Shown one piece after another: positions 1 to 11,394 of a DNA stretch of 64,000 bases. Every line of letters begins with the position of its first letter. Position 1 is the stretch's first letter. The notes under the pieces were generated by a model. The model made no database searches. It was given only the letters and a program-made list of their open reading frames with translations, and had not been told where the DNA came from. Both the position numbers and the translations under genes were made by a program. The DNA is from Nemophila menziesii (Eukaryota; Streptophyta; Magnoliopsida; Boraginales; Hydrophyllaceae): contig JARWIR010000050.1 of assembly GCA_029959085.1 (NCBI GenBank), positions 186,001 to 250,000 of the forward strand. Reading direction: 5' to 3'.

Positions 1-1258
1 GAAACTTCCAGAAAAGCCGCAACTGCTTCATCACTGAAATGTTAAGATCATTTACAGTTGCATTAACACAAAAATAATTAAACCCAGTAATTAATTATAC
101 TATTTAAAATCTAGAATTGTAAAAACCTGAATCGATTGCTCCCAAGTTTGAGTGTTTCGAGTGATGTACACTTGTTGGCAAGATATTCCAAGCCCTTATC
201 TGTCAGATTCTCAGCATTCGAGATATTTAGCGCTCGAAGATCAACACACGTGCTCCCAATCAAATTCAAAGCATAATTTGTCAATTTCCTGCATCCAAAT
301 GTAATAATAATCTTTGAAGAAGAAGATGTGGAATAAGTAATTCAAAAAAAATTAATTTTTAATAAAAAAAATGGCCACACATGAACAAGGGGCAATTAGT
401 CACGAAATGAAATTTAAAGGGCATCATCAAAAAAGAAAAGTTTTAGTGTGTATTGGATGTATTTAGTCTTTAGAAAATCAAAGACAAGTTATATTCTTTA
501 TGACAAATCCTCTACTCAAATATCAAAAAAAAATCTCAAAAATGATTCAAAATTTAAAGACATTTTAGGAAAAATATACTAGTAAATATAAAATCTAACA
601 ACTATTTATCTTAGTTTGTTGGTAAACAAAATGCAGTAAACTTTTGTGAAGTGAGAAAATAACATATATGAGAACTTTTAAGAGTAAGATAGAAAAGCTA
701 GAATCTAAAGGTCTTACATGCTACTTATTTACCACAATTGTATCTAATCTTATATTGTTACAATAAACCTTAACTTTTATTTACCATAAGCTAATATAAC
801 ATTATGCACTAACCATATATCTTGGTAAAGTATTGTAAAAGTTACCATATGATTAACAAAATTTAGAGTTTCTGACACCTAAAAACAAAATTTAAAAGCT
901 ATACAAAAATTAATTCTTATTGTTTTACATTCATAATGAAGTGAATTTAGCAACTTCATAATATATATTATGATCTTATTGTCTGTGTATAAGATAATGT
1001 AATATATTTAAAAGATAATTAGATACATATCAAACATAATAATTACTGAAATGGTGAAAACTTACCAAGACTATTATGGATAATTTCTCCATTATTGAAA
1101 TATCATGACTAACGATCTTTTTTCTGTAAATAAAACATTAAAATGAAAAGGTCTATATTATAAAGATTATCACAGATTACAATTAAAAAATCAAATAAAA
1201 AATTAATTACTTACAGATATTTAATAAATACAACAAATCTAAAAAATAATTTATCCAT
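1..1258 (-). CDS. LRR protein (RAD7/AMN1-like), gene copy 1, 3' end outside window
   Basis: Partial minus-strand gene. Seen: exon 4 (1-33, cut by the window edge), exon 3 (127-311), exon 2 (1066-1123) and a candidate initiator exon 1 (1215-1258). Exon 3 encodes two cysteine-type leucine-rich repeats, including FGCRKLTNYALNLIGSTC and NLTDKGLEYLANKCTSLETL. The family (F-box/LRR, RAD7, AMN1) uses such repeats to bind substrates of SCF-type or nuclear repair complexes. Splice sites are GT-AG, and exon 3 begins after a pyrimidine-rich tract ending in tcaaag. Exon 1 (44 nt, MDKLFF start) and exon 2 (58 nt) join in phase with exon 3. The model from exon 1 onward is inference. Exons 5 and 6 lie beyond the left edge, so intactness cannot be judged. 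Confidence 0.6.
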
Positions 1259-3099
1259 TTTAATGAACAAATTTCAAATTATGGACGATTTGAATCAGAT
1301 TATAAAATAATTTAAGATTCTAATTTATATTTTTAATCTCCAATTTTTTTATTCTAGTTTCAGATTGTACACTTTAGCCTTTTTAAATCATACAAAAAGA
1401 ATAAAAAATTAATCATATAATTCTAAAAACCCGTGTTATAATACATTTACCTTTTACAATTGAAAGTAATTTGCATTTTTGTTGTGAATCTAGGGTTTGA
1501 AAATGGTGTGTTGTGTCTACTTGAAATGGCGAGGCGGCTTTCAAAATATTTTGTTTAACATATGCATAAGTTGAAACCTATATAGGGTGATGGATTGATA
1601 TTTTTAGTAGGGTTTCACAATTATGATCTTATATTTTTGTGGGCCTCAATGTTATGGGCCGTTGTGCTTACTACCCAATCATGAACCATATCCATACTTT
1701 ATATTACAAGTTAATTAATAAAGATATGTTATCATACATATAAGGAGGTAATTTGGTAACTCTTTTCTATTTGACCCCTTTAATAATGATTTCAAATGTA
1801 TATTTTACAAAAGATGCTAGTATCCCATGGTCAAGAACAATCTATGGTCAAACAAAGTCTTCTTTAATAGAATCCTAATATTGGTCTATTCACCTGAATC
1901 ATTGTAGTTTTAATTTCGAAGAACGAGGTTTGGCAGAAACTTGGTAAAAGTCTTTTATAAAATTATTTCTAAAATACATATCCTTAGAATGAAAACCTTA
2001 ATGTTGAAACTAGTATCTTTAGTCCAGACTACATTCATATGAGGAATGATATGTCAAAGATAATATGACAATTTATCACTAAAGCTCTACATAAATTCAA
2101 GAGGATGAACGAACACCCACATGAAATGAGGCATATACCATACTAAAAAATGATATGCAACAAAATTATGATAAGTTGAATAAAATACTACTGAATAAGT
2201 GCTCGTAAAACTAGGAATACAATCCAAGGTTTCTTTCATTATTAAATGTGTGTCAACTGTATCATAAATTCTTTTCGTGATCATATACTTCTACCTTTAT
2301 ATTACCAGTCAAAGGAAAATCTGACAAGGAGACTCACTATCAATTTACCTAATTATCTTCTATGCAAACTCTAAGTAGTATAAATAATAGTGTCATTTCC
2401 GACATCGATATGTCTCCATTTCGCAGACAATTAAAATTTTGTCCTCAAAATAGACATGCTTAAAATCCATTTCCTAAACGAGGTCATGTGAAATATTAAA
2501 TTTCCTCTTACCTATTCTAAAAATCTCAACAAATGAATGTTCAACTTAACTATGTCTAACTATTTTTGGTATGTAGCTAGGTAATCCATCATAGTGGAAA
2601 GAAGTCTAAGGTTAGTATACTAGTGTATACGACAAATTATGTAACACCCCATCTCAAAGGAGGGTGTCAATCTTTACCCAAGCTTTAACTATTTGAATGT
2701 AATAATTAAAAAATAAACATTGTCCTTATTTCATATTTCCGTTTATATATATATCAAAGATATATACCACCAAAATATCAATAAAGACATGGCATAGATT
2801 CATAAATATATAAACCACGATCTTACGAACATGTTCACTATCAGGAACATTCTATGAAGGACTATGTTTTTGAGATAAATTATCAAAAACACAAAGAAGT
2901 TTGCAATCTGCTTTAAGACCCTTATTTTCTCTGTTTGAAGGGGTAAACCCCTAATATGTATATTTTATTTACTTCTTCACACAATGACTGAAGCCTTCTC
3001 TTCTTCTCGTACGTCATTATGACCCTTAGTGTTGAGCTCTAAGTAAATCTTGTTATCACCTTCAATAATGCCATGTGCATTAGTGGGTAGGTCCAAGCA

Positions 3100-4115
3100 T
3101 AATATATGTCCCTACAATGAAATATTGCATAATATAGGGAACTATAATACAAATTTTGCATAATATAAGGAGCTATATACTATAGTGCAACTTTGTCATA
3201 ATATAGGGACCTATATTGCAATTTTTGAAAAAACATAGGGCATTTACGTCAACAATGACGCTAATTTTGAAGGAATGAATTCTTGAAAAAAAGCTTCGTC
3301 TCATAGAATGTTTAAAGAATTGTATATATAATATAGGGACCTAAAGTGCAATTGATTCTATGTATAGGTGACACCGTGTGATTATTTTTTTCATGCGAGT
3401 TGTTTATTATGATGGATGGATATAAAGATAGAGTGTCCTACTTGTCGTCGCCCTCTTCCACCGGCTTGACTGAAGATTCTTCTTAAGGAAAAATTTGTAA
3501 ATTTCATTTGGGGTAAATTTACTAAACTTTTAATTTTTTAATTTTATGTGGTTTTTATTTGTATGATTATTTTTTTATTTAATGTAAGAGATAGGGAATT
3601 GTAGAATAAAAAATGCAAAAAAATTAATATCAAGGCCTATAGTGTTGTTTTTGGATCATAAAGGGACCTACAATACTTTTTTTGCATATTATAGGGACCT
3701 ACAGTATATAGATAGTGCATAGTATAGTGACATTTAGTGTAATTTTATATAATAAGGGGATCTAGATTGCAATTTTTCATAATATAGTAAACTATAGTAG
3801 TATAGTGTAATTTTACTTAAGATAGGAACTTATAGTGCAATTTTGCATAATATAGGGACTCATAGTGCAATTTATATGGAAAAAAATCGAATGTGTTTTT
3901 CAGAATCATTACTTGGTCTCCCACATTCTAAAATCAATCCTTATTAAATATATGCAGATTTTGTTTTTATATAATAAATATATGGCCTTATACTATAATT
4001 CATTAAAAATAAATTTATATAAGTCGTATAGGGATATATATTGCGGATTTTGTAAAATTTAGGAACCTATATTGCAAATTTGTATAATATAAGGACCTAT
4101 AGTACAATAATTGGT
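3100..4115. repeat. Degenerate tagggacctatagtgcaa repeats, A1
   Basis: Irregular array of degenerate units of about 25-40 bp built on gcataatatagggacc and tatagtgcaattt. About a dozen recognisable units are interrupted by unrelated sequence (about 3255-3590). It recurs at the same place in every A spacer. No coding potential is seen. Confidence 0.7.
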
Positions 4116-4550
4116 ATTGAGAAGTCTTGTTTTTTTCTTGTTTAGGGTAGAGGAGGAATCAACAGAGGATCAATGTAAACATATTGTAAGAATATGATGA
4201 AGATTTGATATAGGTGTATGTATGTATTATTTATAATAATAGTTATGTAATATTTCGATGAAGCTTTGTTACTTAATTAGAGATAGATTTTTTGTTGAGA
4301 TATTATAATTTTTATCTTTTAAACCCAAGGTTTCACATGAGACTTCAAATTAACACACATTTGGCAGTGTTTTCAAGATTCTAATTAAATTTAGATATAT
4401 ATTTTTTTATCGATGAAATATATAATACTTGATAATGTGCCTGGCTCTTTCATGAAAAACAGGGTTGAAACATATACCCCATAACTAAGAAGAAATATTT
4501 AGTATTTTCTCAAAATATAAAATTTTAGTTTAGTATTTTTTTAGCTCCCA

Positions 4551-4566
4551 TTGTATATATATATAT

Positions 4567-4597
<31 letters not shown>

Positions 4598-4600
4598 AAG
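4551..4600. repeat. TA/AG compound microsatellite, A1
   Basis: A short TA run followed by an AG run interrupted by aaag. Its length differs greatly between A copies: the AG run is longer at 59221-59284, and there is a long TA run at 34624-34671. Confidence 0.9.
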
Positions 4601-4629
4601 ATTAATCTTCAATTTTCTTTTTAGGGCAG

Positions 4630-5510
4630 ACGACCTAAACTTCCAAGTTTGACTCAATTTTTTACATTTTTGAATATATTTGAGAGTTACATTGACTATG
4701 GTAAAAGTTAGTCTTATAATTTAGAATCATTTTGATTCTCGAAAGATATAATCCATAATTATTTAGTCACACTACTTTTTTTAATCAAATTTAGTCACAC
4801 TATAAGAGTAACCATCGTTCATAAATTTCTAATTTTAACTTCATTGGAAAAAAATGTATGGATCTAAAATAGATAGTTGTAGTTGTTAAAGTGTTCTACA
4901 CTCTTTCGAGTGAATGAATCATATCAAAATGGAAAAAATCATCAGATGCATTAAAAAATAAAAAGATAAAAAATATTCACGGATGGATTCATTGCACCAC
5001 ATTCTATCCTAGAAAATCGTGAGAATTGAAAATAGAGTTTTTTTTAACATAAGAGGCTTTAGAGACACCTCCTAAACTCCCAAGTTTGACTCAATCTTTT
5101 ACATTTTTGAATATATTTGAGAGTTACTTTGACAATGGTCAAAGATAGTCTTATAATTTAGAATCATTTTGATTCTTGAAAGATATAATTCCATAATTCT
5201 TTAGTCACACTACTTTTTTTTAATCAAATTTAGTCACATTACAATTAACTATCAATTATAAATTTCTAATTTTTAACTTTATTTGAAAAAATTATGGATC
5301 TAAAATCGATAGTTGTAGTTGTTAAAGTATTATACACTCTTTCGATTGAGTGAATCTTTATCAAAATGGAAATAATTATCAGATGCATTAAAAAAGAAAT
5401 AGATAAAAATATTCACGATCGATTCATTGCACCACATTCTATCTTACAAAATCGTGAGAATTGAAAATAGAGTTTTTTTTTTACATAAGAGGCTTTAGAG
5501 ACACCTCTTA
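4630..5510. repeat. Pair of 437-bp direct repeats, A1
   Basis: Two tandem copies, aligned by caagtttgactcaat at 4644 and 5081. Both contain agtcacactactttttt, atagttgtagttgttaaag, a motif around attcattgcaccacattcta, and end near aagaggctttagagacacc. The copies are clearly diverged from each other but each matches its counterpart in other A modules, so the doubling predates amplification of module A. Confidence 0.9.
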
Positions 5511-5625
5511 TAAACACATGCATTCTTACCCAATCTACTTTTTTTATTAAAAATACATAAACAAAATTAACACTCTAATCCAAAATCTATCTACCCATTA
5601 TACCTATTTTTTGTTTTTTATTTGC

Positions 5626-5799
5626 TATATATAACATTTTTTTATCATAATTACTTAAAAAACCCTAAACATTAGCTTCTCTCTCCTCTATTTATTAAAA
5701 CCTCACAATGATTTTCTTCTACCTCTTTGTCTTTCATTTTGTTTCTCAGCCATGGCTGCTAGAACTTCACATATCTTGAAGATCATGCCTTCTATATAG
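5626..5799 (+). promoter_or_regulatory. TATA-like box with short hydrophobic ORF, A1
   Basis: tatatataa at 5626-5634 is followed by a pyrimidine-rich leader. The first ATG at 5708 opens a 23-codon ORF (5708-5779; starts MIFFYLFVFHFVSQPW). An overlapping ATG in good context (gccATGGCT, 5752) gives a 15-codon ORF ending at 5799. The spacing resembles a plant core promoter and leader. The 23-codon frame is open in all five copies of this island. Whether it is transcribed is unknown. Confidence 0.35.
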
Positions 5800-6096
5800 T
5801 CACGAGCATCTAGTTCACGAAAGAAGATGAGACATGTCGTTCATCCCCCTTCATGCTGCTGCACAAGGAAATAGTTTGCTACTCCGGTGAAGGAGATACT
5901 GATGCTCAAGCTTGAAGATCTCCGTCATTCATGAGTGAAGACCTCCTCCGTTATTCGAGTAAAGTCATTCGTGAAATCCTTGTGGTTTGAGAAAGTTTTG
6001 TCGCCAGAGATCTATGGAGCTTCTAGCTTTGGTTGTAGAACGTTGGAGATGTCTTTTTCTTTTTCTTAGTAGATAGACATATGTACTTTTCATGTT
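5800..6096. other. GC-richer island before the A/A junction
   Basis: About 300 bp noticeably richer in GC than its surroundings (for example gaagatctccgtcattc and tttgtcgccagagatc). Stop codons interrupt the plus-strand frames. It could be a non-coding transcript body or a decayed exon. Present in all five full-spacer A copies. Confidence 0.4.
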
Positions 6097-6177
6097 AATT
6101 GATCCTCTCACTATTAAAACTCATTAGGAAGAGCTGAATATTTCAATAAAGTTTCTTCCGGTTCCAATATGTGCAGA

Positions 6178-7772
6178 TTATCCAATCGGGGTGTTTCGCA
6201 AACCAACTATTTTAACAAGTGGATTCGAGTACCCATCCAAAAACACTTTATTTATCTGCACAACCACAAAACATTCATATTACACCTCCAAAATCTATTT
6301 CAATACCCTTTAATTTAATTTTAAAACAAAAAACTATTAGAGAATTTGCAGGTCTACAGAATATTTACATGTGAACACCCAAAGACTTTGAGGAGTTTCA
6401 ATGATAAGCAATTATCTACAATCAATCCTAATCCTTCATTGGATATCCTTCTACACCACGATATATCTAAATTAATCAAGCTTTTTGAAGTCCTAGCAAG
6501 CGAGATCGCAGTATTGTGGGCAACCTGTTAAAATCAATGAAACAATAATATTAAGTCACAAGAAAATAAAAATATTTACCAGAATGCAATAATTCAGCCA
6601 CATACCTTTGAAATCTTATTTAGTGACAGATCCTTTAGATTCTGCCCTGAAACTTCCAGAGAAGCCGCAACTGCTTCATCACTGAAATGTAAAGATCATT
6701 TACAGTTGCATTAACACAAAAATAATTAAACCCAGTGATTAATTATACTATTTAAAATCTAGAATTGTAAAAACCTGAATCGATTGCTCCCAAGTTTGAG
6801 TATTTCGAGTGATGTACACTTGTTGGCAAGATATTCCAAGCCCTTATCTGTCAGATTCTCAACATTCGAGTTATTTAGCGCTCGAAGATCAACACACGTG
6901 CTCCCAATCAATTCCAAAGCATAATTTGTCAATTTCCTGCATCCAAATGTAATAATAATCTTTGAAGAAGAAGATGTGGAATAAGTAATTAAAAAAAAAT
7001 TAATTTTTAATAAAAAATAATGGCCGCACATGAACAAGGGGCAATTAGTCACGAAATGAAATTTAAAGGGCATCCAGTCCAAAAACATATCTAGTAGACT
7101 GTAAACTATCAAAAAAGACAAATTTTAGTGGGTATTGGATGTATTTAGTCTTTAGAAAATCAAAGCAAGTTATATTCTTTATGACAAATCCTCTATTCAA
7201 ATATTAAAAAAAATCTCAAAAATGATTCAAAATTTCAAGACATTTTAGGAAAAATATACTAGTAAATATAAAATCTAAAAACTATTTATTTTAGTTTGTT
7301 GGTAAACAAAATGCAGTAAACTTTTGTGGACTGAGAAAATAATATATATGAGAACTTTTAAGAGTAAGATAGAAAAGCTAGAATCTAAAGGTCTTACATG
7401 CTACTTATTTACCACAATGGTATCTAATCTTATATTGTTATAATAAACCTTAACTTTTATTTACCATAAGCTAATATAATATTATGCACTAACCATATAT
7501 CTTGGTAAAGTATTGTAAAAGTTACCATATGAATAACAAAATTTAGGGTTTCTGACACCTAAAAACAAAATTTAAAAGCTATACAAAAATTAATTCTTAT
7601 TGTTTTACATTCATAATGAAGTGAATTTAGCAACTTCATAATATATATTGTTATCTTATTGTCTGTGTATAAGATAATGTAATATATTTAAAAGATAATT
7701 AGATACATATCAAACATAATAATTACTGAAATGGTGAAAACTTACCAAGACTATTAGGGAGAATTTCTCCAT
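6178..7772 (-). CDS. LRR protein C-terminal region, gene copy 2, open
   Basis: Minus-strand gene read as exon 2 from an internal ATG (7746-7772, MEKFSLIVL), exon 3 (6775-6959), exon 4 (6606-6681), exon 5 (6369-6524) and exon 6 with stop (6178-6255). This gives 173 residues if translation starts at that ATG. Phases join cleanly. It carries about five cysteine-type LRRs, with NLTDKGLEYLANKC, SGQNLKDLSLNKISKVAHN, SLINLDISWCRRISNEGLGL, SLKLLKVFGCS and the tail LVKIVGLRNTPIG. The order and C-terminal placement resemble plant RAD7-like/AMN1-type LRR proteins; there is no F-box or N-terminal domain. The last base of exon 5 is changed (CAT/GTAAAT instead of CAG/GTAAAT), which weakens that donor. Exon 2 has an extra T (59 nt), which breaks the frame from the candidate upstream start. 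Probably a truncated copy; expression unknown. Confidence 0.65.
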
Positions 7773-9779
7773 TATTGAAATATCATGACTAACGATCTTT
7801 TTTTCTGTAAATAAAACATTAAAATGAAAAGGTCTATATTATAAAGATTATCACAGATTACAATTAAGAAATTAATTAATAAAAAATTAATTACTTACAG
7901 ATATTTAATAAATACAACAAATCTAAAAAAAAATTTATCCATTTTAATGAACAAATTTCAAATTATGGACGATTTGAATCAGTTTATAAAATAATTAAAG
8001 ATTCTAATTTATATTTTTAATCTCCAATTTTTTTATTCTAGTTTCAGATTGTACACTATAGCCTTTTTAAATCATACAAAAAGAATAAAAAATTAATCAT
8101 ATAATTCTAAAAACCCGTGTTATAATACATTTAGCTTTTACAATTGAAAATAATTTGCATTTTTGTTGTGAATCTGGGGTTTGAAAATGGTGTGTTGTGT
8201 CTACTTGAAATGGCGAGGCGGCTTTCAAAATATTTTGTTTAACATATGCATAAGTTGAAACCTATATAGGGTGATGGATTGATATTTTTAGTAGGGTTTC
8301 ACAATTATGATCTTATATTTTGGTGGGCCTCAATGTTATGGGCCGTTGTGCTTACTACCCAATCATGAACCATATCCATACTTTATATTACAAGTTAATT
8401 AATAAAGATAAGTTATCATACATATAAGGAAGTAATTTGGTAACTCTTTTCTATTGATCCCTTTAATAATGATTTCAAATGTATATTTTACAAAAGATGC
8501 TAGTATCCCATGGTCAAGAACAATCTATGGTCAAACAAAGTCTTCTTTAATAGAAGCCTAATATTGGTCTATTCACCTGAATCATTGTAGTTTTAATTTC
8601 GAAGAACGAGGTTTGGCAGAAACTTGGTAAAAGTCTTTTATACAATTATTTCTAAAATACATATCCTTGGAATAAAAACCTTAATGTTGAAACTAGTATC
8701 TTTAGTCCAGACTACATTCATATGAGGAAAGATATGTCAAAGATAATATGACAATTTATCACTAAAGCTCTACATAAATTCAAGAGGATGAACGAACACC
8801 CACATAAAATGAGGCATATACCATACTAAAAAATGATATGCAACAAAATTATGATATGTTGAATAAAATACTACTGAACAAGTGCTCGTAAAACTAGGAA
8901 TACAATTCAAGGTTTCTTTCATTATTAAATGTGTGTCAACTTTATCATAAATTCTTTTCGTGATCATATACTTCTACCTTTATATTACCAGTCAAAGGAA
9001 AATCTGACAAGGAGACTCTCTATCAATTTACCTAATTATCTTCTATGCAAACTCTAAGTAGTATAAATAATAGTGTCATTTCCGACTTTGATATGTCTCC
9101 CTTTCGCAGACAATTAAAATTTTGTCCTCAAAATAGACATGCTTAAAATCCATTTCCTAAACGAGGTCATGTGAAATATTAAATTTCCTCTTACCCTATT
9201 CTAAAAATCTCAACAAATGAATGTTCAACTTAAGTATGTCTAACTACTTTTGGTATGTAGCTAGGTAATCCATCGTAGTGGAAAGAAGTCTAAGGTTAGT
9301 ATACTAGTGTATACGACAAAGTATGTAACACCCCATCTCAAAGGAGGGTGTCAATCTTTACCCAAGCTTTAAGAATTTGAATGTAATAATTAAAATATAA
9401 ACACTGTCCTTATTTCATATTTCCGTTTATATATATATCAAAGATATATACCACCAAAATACTAATAAAGACATGGCATAGATTCATAAATATATAAACC
9501 ACGATCTTACGAACATGTTCACTATCAGGAACATTCTGTGAAGGACTATGTTTTTGAGATAAATTATCAAAAACACAAAGAAGTTTGCAATCTGCTTTAA
9601 GACCCTTATTTTCTCTGTTTGAAGGGGTAAACCCCTAATATGTATATTTTATTTATTTCTTCACACAATGACTGAAGCCTTCTCTTCTTCTCGTACGTCA
9701 TTATGACCCTTAGTGTTGAGCTCTAAGTAAATCTTGTTATCACCTTCAATAATGCCATGTGCATTAGTGGGTAGGTCCA

Positions 9780-10386
9780 AGCATAATATATGTCCCTGCA
9801 ATGAAATATTGCATAATATAGGGAACTATAATACAACTTTTTCATAATATAAGGAGCTATATACTATAGTGCAACTTTGTCATAATATAGGGATCTATAT
9901 TGCAATATATGGGGACCTATATTGCAATTTTTGAAAAAAACATAGGGCATTTACGTCAACAATGACGCTAATTTTGATGGAGTGAATTCTTGAAAAAAAG
10001 CTTCGTCTCATAGAATGTTTAAAGAATTGTATATATAATATAGGGACCTAAAGTGAAATTGATTCTATGTATAGGTGACACCGTGTGATTTATTTTTTTC
10101 ATGCAAGTTGTTTATTATGATGGATGGATATAAAGATAGAGTGTCCTACTTGTCGTCGCCCTCTTCCACCAGCTTGACTGAAGATTCTTCTTAAGGAAAA
10201 ATTTGTAAATTTCATTTGGGGTAAATTTACTAAACTTTTAATTTTTTAATTTTATGTGGTTTTTATTTGTATGATTTTTTTTTTATTTAATGTAAGAGAT
10301 AGGGAATTGTAGAATAACACATGCAAAAAAATTAATATCAATGCCTATAGTGTAGTTTTTGGATCATATAGGGACCTACAATACTT
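9780..10386. repeat. Degenerate tagggacc repeats, A2 (truncated)
   Basis: Same repeat as in A1, with an extra unit near 9905 (atatggggacctatattgcaa). Cut off at the junction with module B. Confidence 0.65.
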
Positions 10387-10481
10387 TTGGGTTTTGTCAG
10401 TAGATAAATCTTGTGACGTTTCTTTTCCCTAGGGTATTTCATTAGTCTTGTTGTATCATAATAAAATATATAATAATCATT

Positions 10482-10780
10482 ATGTTAGGAAAATTTGGGA
10501 CAAAATCTAATCTAGAGAGTGAACCTCTAGTGTTGCAAGAGGCATGCAAAATGACTAATTTGAACCAACAACTTCCAACATCTATCTTCACTGACTATTG
10601 TGAACTTATTAATAACTTTACAAATCCATCGACAACAATGTGGAACATTCGACTATTTATGAAAAATATGCATATATTGTATTTAGGTATGATTTTTTTT
10701 CATATTCATCGAAGATGGATCCATTGATTGATGTTTTAGCAAAGAGTGTTATAGAAATATTTTTGATAACAAATGGAATA
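10482..10780 (+). pseudogene. Possible RNase H-like relic, B1
   Basis: An 81-codon ORF (10482-10727) contains ESEPLVLQEA, then TSIFTDYCELINNF. After a frame change the sequence reads DVLAKSV near 10724-10745. This order resembles the RNase H-like domain of plant non-LTR elements (an acidic ESD.LVL strand, a central helix, and a terminal VAHxLAK motif). The match is weak and the frame is broken. An unrelated chance ORF is the main alternative. Confidence 0.28.
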
Positions 10781-11394
10781 ATCGTAATATTCAATTGATT
10801 GTATATTTTTAATTAGGACACTTAGAAAGAGAGGGGATACATTAAAGTGGAAGGTTTTGATTTTAATAGTTTTGAATATATTGTAGTCATGTGTTTAGTT
10901 TCTTATGAGTAAAAAAACAACAAATGGTTGGGATAAAGTGGTTATTTTTAGCATAACTTATTGGCATATGTGGTGATTTGTCTGATAGTTAGGATTGAAT
11001 TGTGGTTGTGTGGCGGTATTTTAATTTTTATAATTTATTTCAGGATGTGTTTTTAATCATTTTGGTGTAATATTCAATTGATTGTATATTTTTTATCTAG
11101 ATGATTAGAAAGAGAGGGGATATATTGAAGTGGAAGGGTTTAATTTTTATAGTTTTGAATATATCATAGTTAGGTGTTTCTTTTCTTTTGAGTACAAAAG
11201 TGAAACAAATGGTATGGTTAAAGTGGTTATTTTTCGCATAAATGATGGACATAATGGGAGATTAGTGTGATAGTTAGGATTGAATGGTGGTTGTGTGGTG
11301 GTATTTAAATATTTTTATTTTCTTATTTGAGAATGTGTTTTTAATCATTTTGGTATAAAATAACTAAACTAAAATTAAGCTTTGCTCGGTGTAT

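Larger units (their letters stand above)
1..6096. repeat. Module A, copy 1 (LRR 3' part cut by window edge, full spacer)
   Basis: First copy of the main tandem module. It starts inside LRR exon 4 and runs through the upstream LRR introns and exons to about 1260. A long AT-rich spacer follows, with tagggacc-type repeats, a TA/AG microsatellite, two 437-bp direct repeats and a plus-strand TATA island. It joins copy 2 at the sequence catgtt/aattgatcc. From about 1500 to 3100 I see only unique AT-rich sequence with stop codons in all frames and no gene. It matches 54636-60778 almost exactly. Confidence 0.9.
6097..10386. repeat. Module A, copy 2 (spacer truncated)
   Basis: Begins with aattgatcctctcac about 80 bp past the LRR stop codon. 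It contains the complete five-exon LRR tail and the first part of the spacer. It ends at acctacaatactttt, where the second half of the A spacer and all of module C are missing and module B begins. From about 8170 to 9780 there is only AT-rich spacer with no supported gene. Matches 60779-64000 almost exactly over the shared part. Confidence 0.9.

Noticed and set aside
2087..2284. 65-codon minus-strand ORF repeated at 8770, 32090, 56754 and 63450
   Set aside because: AT-rich, inside spacer, and frameshifted in A3 (extra A near 20127). Its repetition only reflects module copying.
2641..2670. gtaacaccccatctcaaag, resembling sequences near some plant retrotransposon LTRs
   Set aside because: No paired LTR, primer-binding site or polypurine tract was found around it in any A copy.
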